A DNA stretch of 7,093 bases from positions 1 to 7,093 of the forward strand of contig CAZNSG010000175.1 of the NCBI GenBank assembly GCA_964575715.1, in the 5' to 3' direction. The translations under genes were made by a program, and so were the position numbers. This document shows positions 5,886 through 7,093 of this stretch, piece by piece. Source of the stretch: PNAI01 sp964575715 (GTDB lineage: Bacteria; Pseudomonadota; Alphaproteobacteria; Rhizobiales; Xanthobacteraceae). Every line of letters begins with the position of its first letter. Positions within the stretch are counted from its first letter, which is position 1. Below the pieces are notes generated by a model that did no database searches, was not told the DNA's origin, and worked only from the letters and a program-made list of their open reading frames with translations.

Positions 5886-6368
5886 TCAGTGACCGTGGCC
5901 GCCCGTGGCCGGCGCGCCAACCGCTTCGACGATATATTCGACTTCGATCGGTCCGGCCTTCTCGAAGGTGAGCGTGCCTTTGATGCGCTGGCCTTTTTCG
6001 AACGGCTGCGTCAGGTTCATGAACATAATGTGATACGAGCCGGGTTTTAGCTCGACCGTCTCACCGGACTTGATTTCGAGACCGCGGGGCAAGTGACGCA
6101 TCCGCATCGTGCCGCCGGTCATCGCCATTTCGTGAATCTCCACGCGCGGCGCGCTGAGCGAGGAAGCACTCAAGAGGCGATCGGCGGTCTGCCCTTTGTT
6201 GGTGATCTTGAGGTAGCCGCCCGCGACCGGTGCGCCCTTGGGCGTTGCGCGCGTCCAGGGATGGGTGATTTCAAGGGCGCCGAGCTTATAATCGTGGGCC
6301 GCTGCCGTGCTCGCGGCAAGCGCGAAGGCCACCATTAACGAAAAAACGCATGCTGGGAGTGGATTCAT
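5886..6368 (-). CDS. PCu(A)C-type periplasmic copper chaperone
   Basis: This 160-residue protein carries a signal peptide (1-24, cleavage near STAAA/H) and a cupredoxin-like PCu(A)C (DUF461) domain. The family binds Cu(I) through an H-x10-M-x21-H-x-M motif and delivers copper to the CuA site of cytochrome c oxidase, with or without Sco. Here the ligands read His79, Met90, His113 and Met115, in IHEMAM and GSYHIMFM, with 22 residues between Met90 and His113. The domain begins ITHPWTRATPKGAPVAGGYL (34-53), a strong family mark. The tail GGHGH adds histidines that could also hold copper. The ATG at 6368 has only a weak AGAGAA site. No Sco, oxidase or copper efflux gene is in the window, so its partner must be elsewhere. 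It is divergent from the small membrane protein, 117 bases between starts. Confidence 0.93.
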   Translation of the reverse strand: MNPLPACVFSLMVAFALAASTAAAHDYKLGALEITHPWTRATPKGAPVAGGYLKITNKGQTADRLLSASSLSAPRVEIHEMAMTGGTMRMRHLPRGLEIKSGETVELKPGSYHIMFMNLTQPFEKGQRIKGTLTFEKAGPIEVEYIVEAVGAPATGGHGH

Positions 6369-6425
6369 AATTTCTCTATAGGCAGATTATTCGGATGCGT
6401 CCATGGAACCCTTGCGACGAATTAA

Positions 6426-6457
6426 GCCGACCACTGGATCGGCATCTGTGCTATACT
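6426..6457 (+). promoter_or_regulatory. Extended -10 promoter of the small membrane protein gene
   Basis: TATACT (6452-6457) differs from the consensus -10 at one base and is preceded by TGC (6449-6451), the extended -10 pattern TGn. The -35 region (about 6429-6434, GACCAC) is poor, as expected for extended -10 promoters. An inverted repeat GCCGA (6426-6430) / TCGGC (6439-6443) overlaps the -35 region and could be an operator. Transcription would start near 6464 and give a leader of about 20 bases. Confidence 0.5.
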
Positions 6458-6485
6458 AAGGATATAGCGAAATCTGGACCGTGAC

Positions 6486-6803
6486 GTGGCAGAGCAATCG
6501 TCAGCGAACAAACCCGAAGACCGCGTGCTGAAATTCCGGCCGCGCGGTTCGATTTTCTCGCGCCCGTTGCCGCAGCCCTCGCCGGTCGAGGATCTCGGCA
6601 AGTATGAAGGCAACGATGAACCGGACGACTATCGTCACCGCATGCGCATGAACATCGCCGGGCTGGCGGTGACGATCGTGCTGGTCGCCGGCGGCCTATG
6701 GATCGTCAATACCATGGCGCAGATGCGCAAGAACCAGGATTGCGTGCTCATGGGCCGGCCGGGCTGCACGCCAGTCGAGGCTCCGACCCAGCAAAGGTGG
6801 TGA
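6486..6803 (+). CDS. Small single-pass membrane protein, function unknown
   Basis: The product has 105 residues. Residues 1-54 are hydrophilic and cytoplasmic, with a basic RVLKFRPRG (13-21), a proline-rich PLPQPSPVEDL (27-37), and an acidic-to-basic EPDDYRHRMRM stretch (45-55) just before the membrane. One transmembrane helix spans about 56-78. The short outer tail carries two cysteines, CVLMGRPGC (86-94), close enough to form a disulfide. The positive residues before the helix predict the N-terminus inside. The start is a GTG with only a weak GGA seven bases upstream; no other in-frame start lies before Met53, so a GTG start is needed to keep the cytoplasmic half. I recognise the pattern as a recurrent unnamed protein of rhizobial genomes, from memory only, and can give no function. 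Confidence 0.75.
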   Translation: MAEQSSANKPEDRVLKFRPRGSIFSRPLPQPSPVEDLGKYEGNDEPDDYRHRMRMNIAGLAVTIVLVAGGLWIVNTMAQMRKNQDCVLMGRPGCTPVEAPTQQRW

Positions 6804-6827
6804 TCGTTGTTGCATTTGCGCATGATC

Positions 6828-6846
6828 CCTCGGGTCAAGCCCGAGG
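6828..6846. repeat. Hairpin 1 (REP-like; possible terminator)
   Basis: CCTCGGG (6828-6834) pairs with CCCGAGG (6840-6846) around a TCAAG loop. It begins 25 bases after the membrane-protein stop and is followed by a CTTTT near 6852-6855, so it could end that transcript, but the T-run is short and displaced. Its core CTCGGG/CCCGAG recurs in hairpin 3. Confidence 0.65.
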
Positions 6847-6872
6847 ACATGCTTTTCCGACCTTCCTTCGCC

Positions 6873-6920
6873 CGCCGAAGCGGGCTTCCAGCCTTCGCAG
6901 CCGAAGCGGCTGCTTCGGCG
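6873..6920. repeat. Hairpin 2: cluster of competing stems
   Basis: Several stems share bases and exclude each other: CGCCGAAGC (6873-6881) with GCTTCGGCG (6912-6920); CCGAAGC (6901-6907) with GCTTCGG (6912-6918) around a 4-base loop; GCAGCC (6897-6902) with GGCTGC (6908-6913) around a 5-base loop; and GAAGC (6877-6881) with GCTTC (6884-6888). The word CCGAAGC is present twice and its complement once, which creates the competition. Confidence 0.55.
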
Positions 6921-6938
6921 GAGTAGGCTCGCGAAGGC

Positions 6939-6953
6939 GGGAAACCGGTTCCC
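6939..6953. repeat. AACCGGTT palindrome
   Basis: AACCGGTT (6943-6950) is a perfect palindrome, framed by GGGA and CCC to give GGGAAACCGGTTCCC with one bulged base. It resembles the centre of a common rhizobial intergenic repeat, from memory. Confidence 0.45.
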
Positions 6954-6960
6954 ACCACGC

Positions 6961-6984
6961 GGAACTCGGGCTTGCCCGAGTTCC
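6961..6984. repeat. Hairpin 3, twin A
   Basis: GGAACTCGGG (6961-6970) and CCCGAGTTCC (6975-6984) pair perfectly over ten bases around CTTG. It shares the frame GGAA-S-TCGGG with twin B, the fifth pair being C-G here. Confidence 0.8.
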
Positions 6985-6997
6985 GAAGCATAGTACG

Positions 6998-7025
6998 CCG
7001 GAAGTCGGGTAAACCCGACTTCCGG
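6998..7025. repeat. Hairpin 4, twin B
   Basis: CCGGAAGTCGGGT (6998-7010) and ACCCGACTTCCGG (7013-7025) are a perfect 13-base inverted repeat with two bases between (four in practice, TAAA). It is the strongest hairpin in the window and a relative of twin A, with the fifth pair of the shared frame flipped to G-C. Confidence 0.8.
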
Positions 7026-7047
7026 TATCATAGGCGAGCGTAGCGAC

Positions 7048-7064
7048 GCCGTCCTTCGGACGGC
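7048..7064. repeat. Hairpin 5
   Basis: GCCGTCC (7048-7054) and GGACGGC (7058-7064) pair over seven bases around a TTC loop. It is unrelated in sequence to the twins. A CTTTTT run at 7080-7085 lies 15 bases downstream, too far for a classical intrinsic terminator. Confidence 0.65.
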
Positions 7065-7093
7065 TATGTCCGGGGCAGGCTTTTTCGGGATCA

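Larger units (their letters stand above)
6804..7093. other. Non-coding hairpin array
   Basis: No credible gene lies between the membrane-protein stop and the window end. The stretch is instead packed with hairpins, listed separately: 6828-6846, 6873-6920, 6939-6953, 6961-6984, 6998-7025 and 7048-7064. Open frames on both strands are explained by high GC and the palindromes. The words GCATGATCC (6820-6828) and GGGAAACCGGTTCCC (6939-6953) resemble parts of a common rhizobial intergenic repeat, from memory. It probably acts at most as a terminator or nucleoid/REP-type site. The element is cut by the window edge. Confidence 0.65.

Noticed and set aside
6405..6430. EcfG-type general stress promoter starting with GGAAC at 6405
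   Set aside because: The partner CGTT is absent at 16-18 bases downstream, so only half of the motif exists.
7048..7085. Intrinsic terminator from hairpin 5 and the following T-run
   Set aside because: The T-run begins about 15 bases after the stem, too far for standard rho-independent termination.
6804..7093. CRISPR array in the palindromic tail
   Set aside because: The hairpins differ in sequence, stem length and spacing; there are no equal repeats with unique spacers and no cas genes.
1..7093. tRNA, rRNA or riboswitch genes
   Set aside because: No cloverleaf, rRNA motif or known riboswitch core was seen on reading either strand; short or divergent RNAs cannot be ruled out by eye.

Overview
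The window is GC-rich, densely coded DNA from what looks like an alphaproteobacterium of the order Hyphomicrobiales/Rhizobiales (Bradyrhizobium, Rhodopseudomonas, Pseudolabrys or Rhodoplanes type). This rests on the style of the PurB protein, the orphan Bug/TctC binding proteins, a small single-pass membrane protein that I recognise only as a recurring unnamed protein of that group, and the palindromic intergenic repeats. The assignment is inference; no rRNA or other marker gene is present.

Layout, left to right. (1) purB, complete, plus strand: purine biosynthesis. (2) Convergent with it, a small secreted protein of unknown function, minus strand. (3) A 317-base gap with an operator-like dyad and a nested, nearly symmetric palindromic element of about 169 bases whose right end overlaps the stop codon of the next gene. 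(4) Two tandem minus-strand genes for Bug/TctC-family periplasmic binding proteins, both 325 residues, about 76% identical by hand count, repeated with an exact period of 1048 bases. (5) Divergent from them, an L-aspartate-dehydrogenase-family gene, plus strand. (6) An AT-rich gap with 7-base iterons and an inverted repeat carrying a TATAAT box on each strand. (7) A carboxymuconolactone-decarboxylase-family gene, plus strand, ending 11 bases from the convergent end of (8), a PCu(A)C-type periplasmic copper chaperone, minus strand. (9) Divergent from that, a small single-pass membrane protein with an extended -10 promoter. (10) A 290-base non-coding tail made almost entirely of hairpins.

The only plausible functional module is the divergent pair of binding proteins plus the aspartate-dehydrogenase-like enzyme: periplasmic capture of a carboxylate and its NAD(P)-dependent oxidation or reductive amination. 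No TctA/TctB membrane subunits are in the window, so the binding proteins are either orphans or work with permeases elsewhere. purB, the CMD-family protein, the copper chaperone and the small membrane protein look like independent single-gene units.

I did not find an obvious new multi-gene system. The most interesting material is non-coding: hairpin families whose copies differ by paired (compensatory) base changes, which argues that the folded structure, not just the sequence, has been kept.
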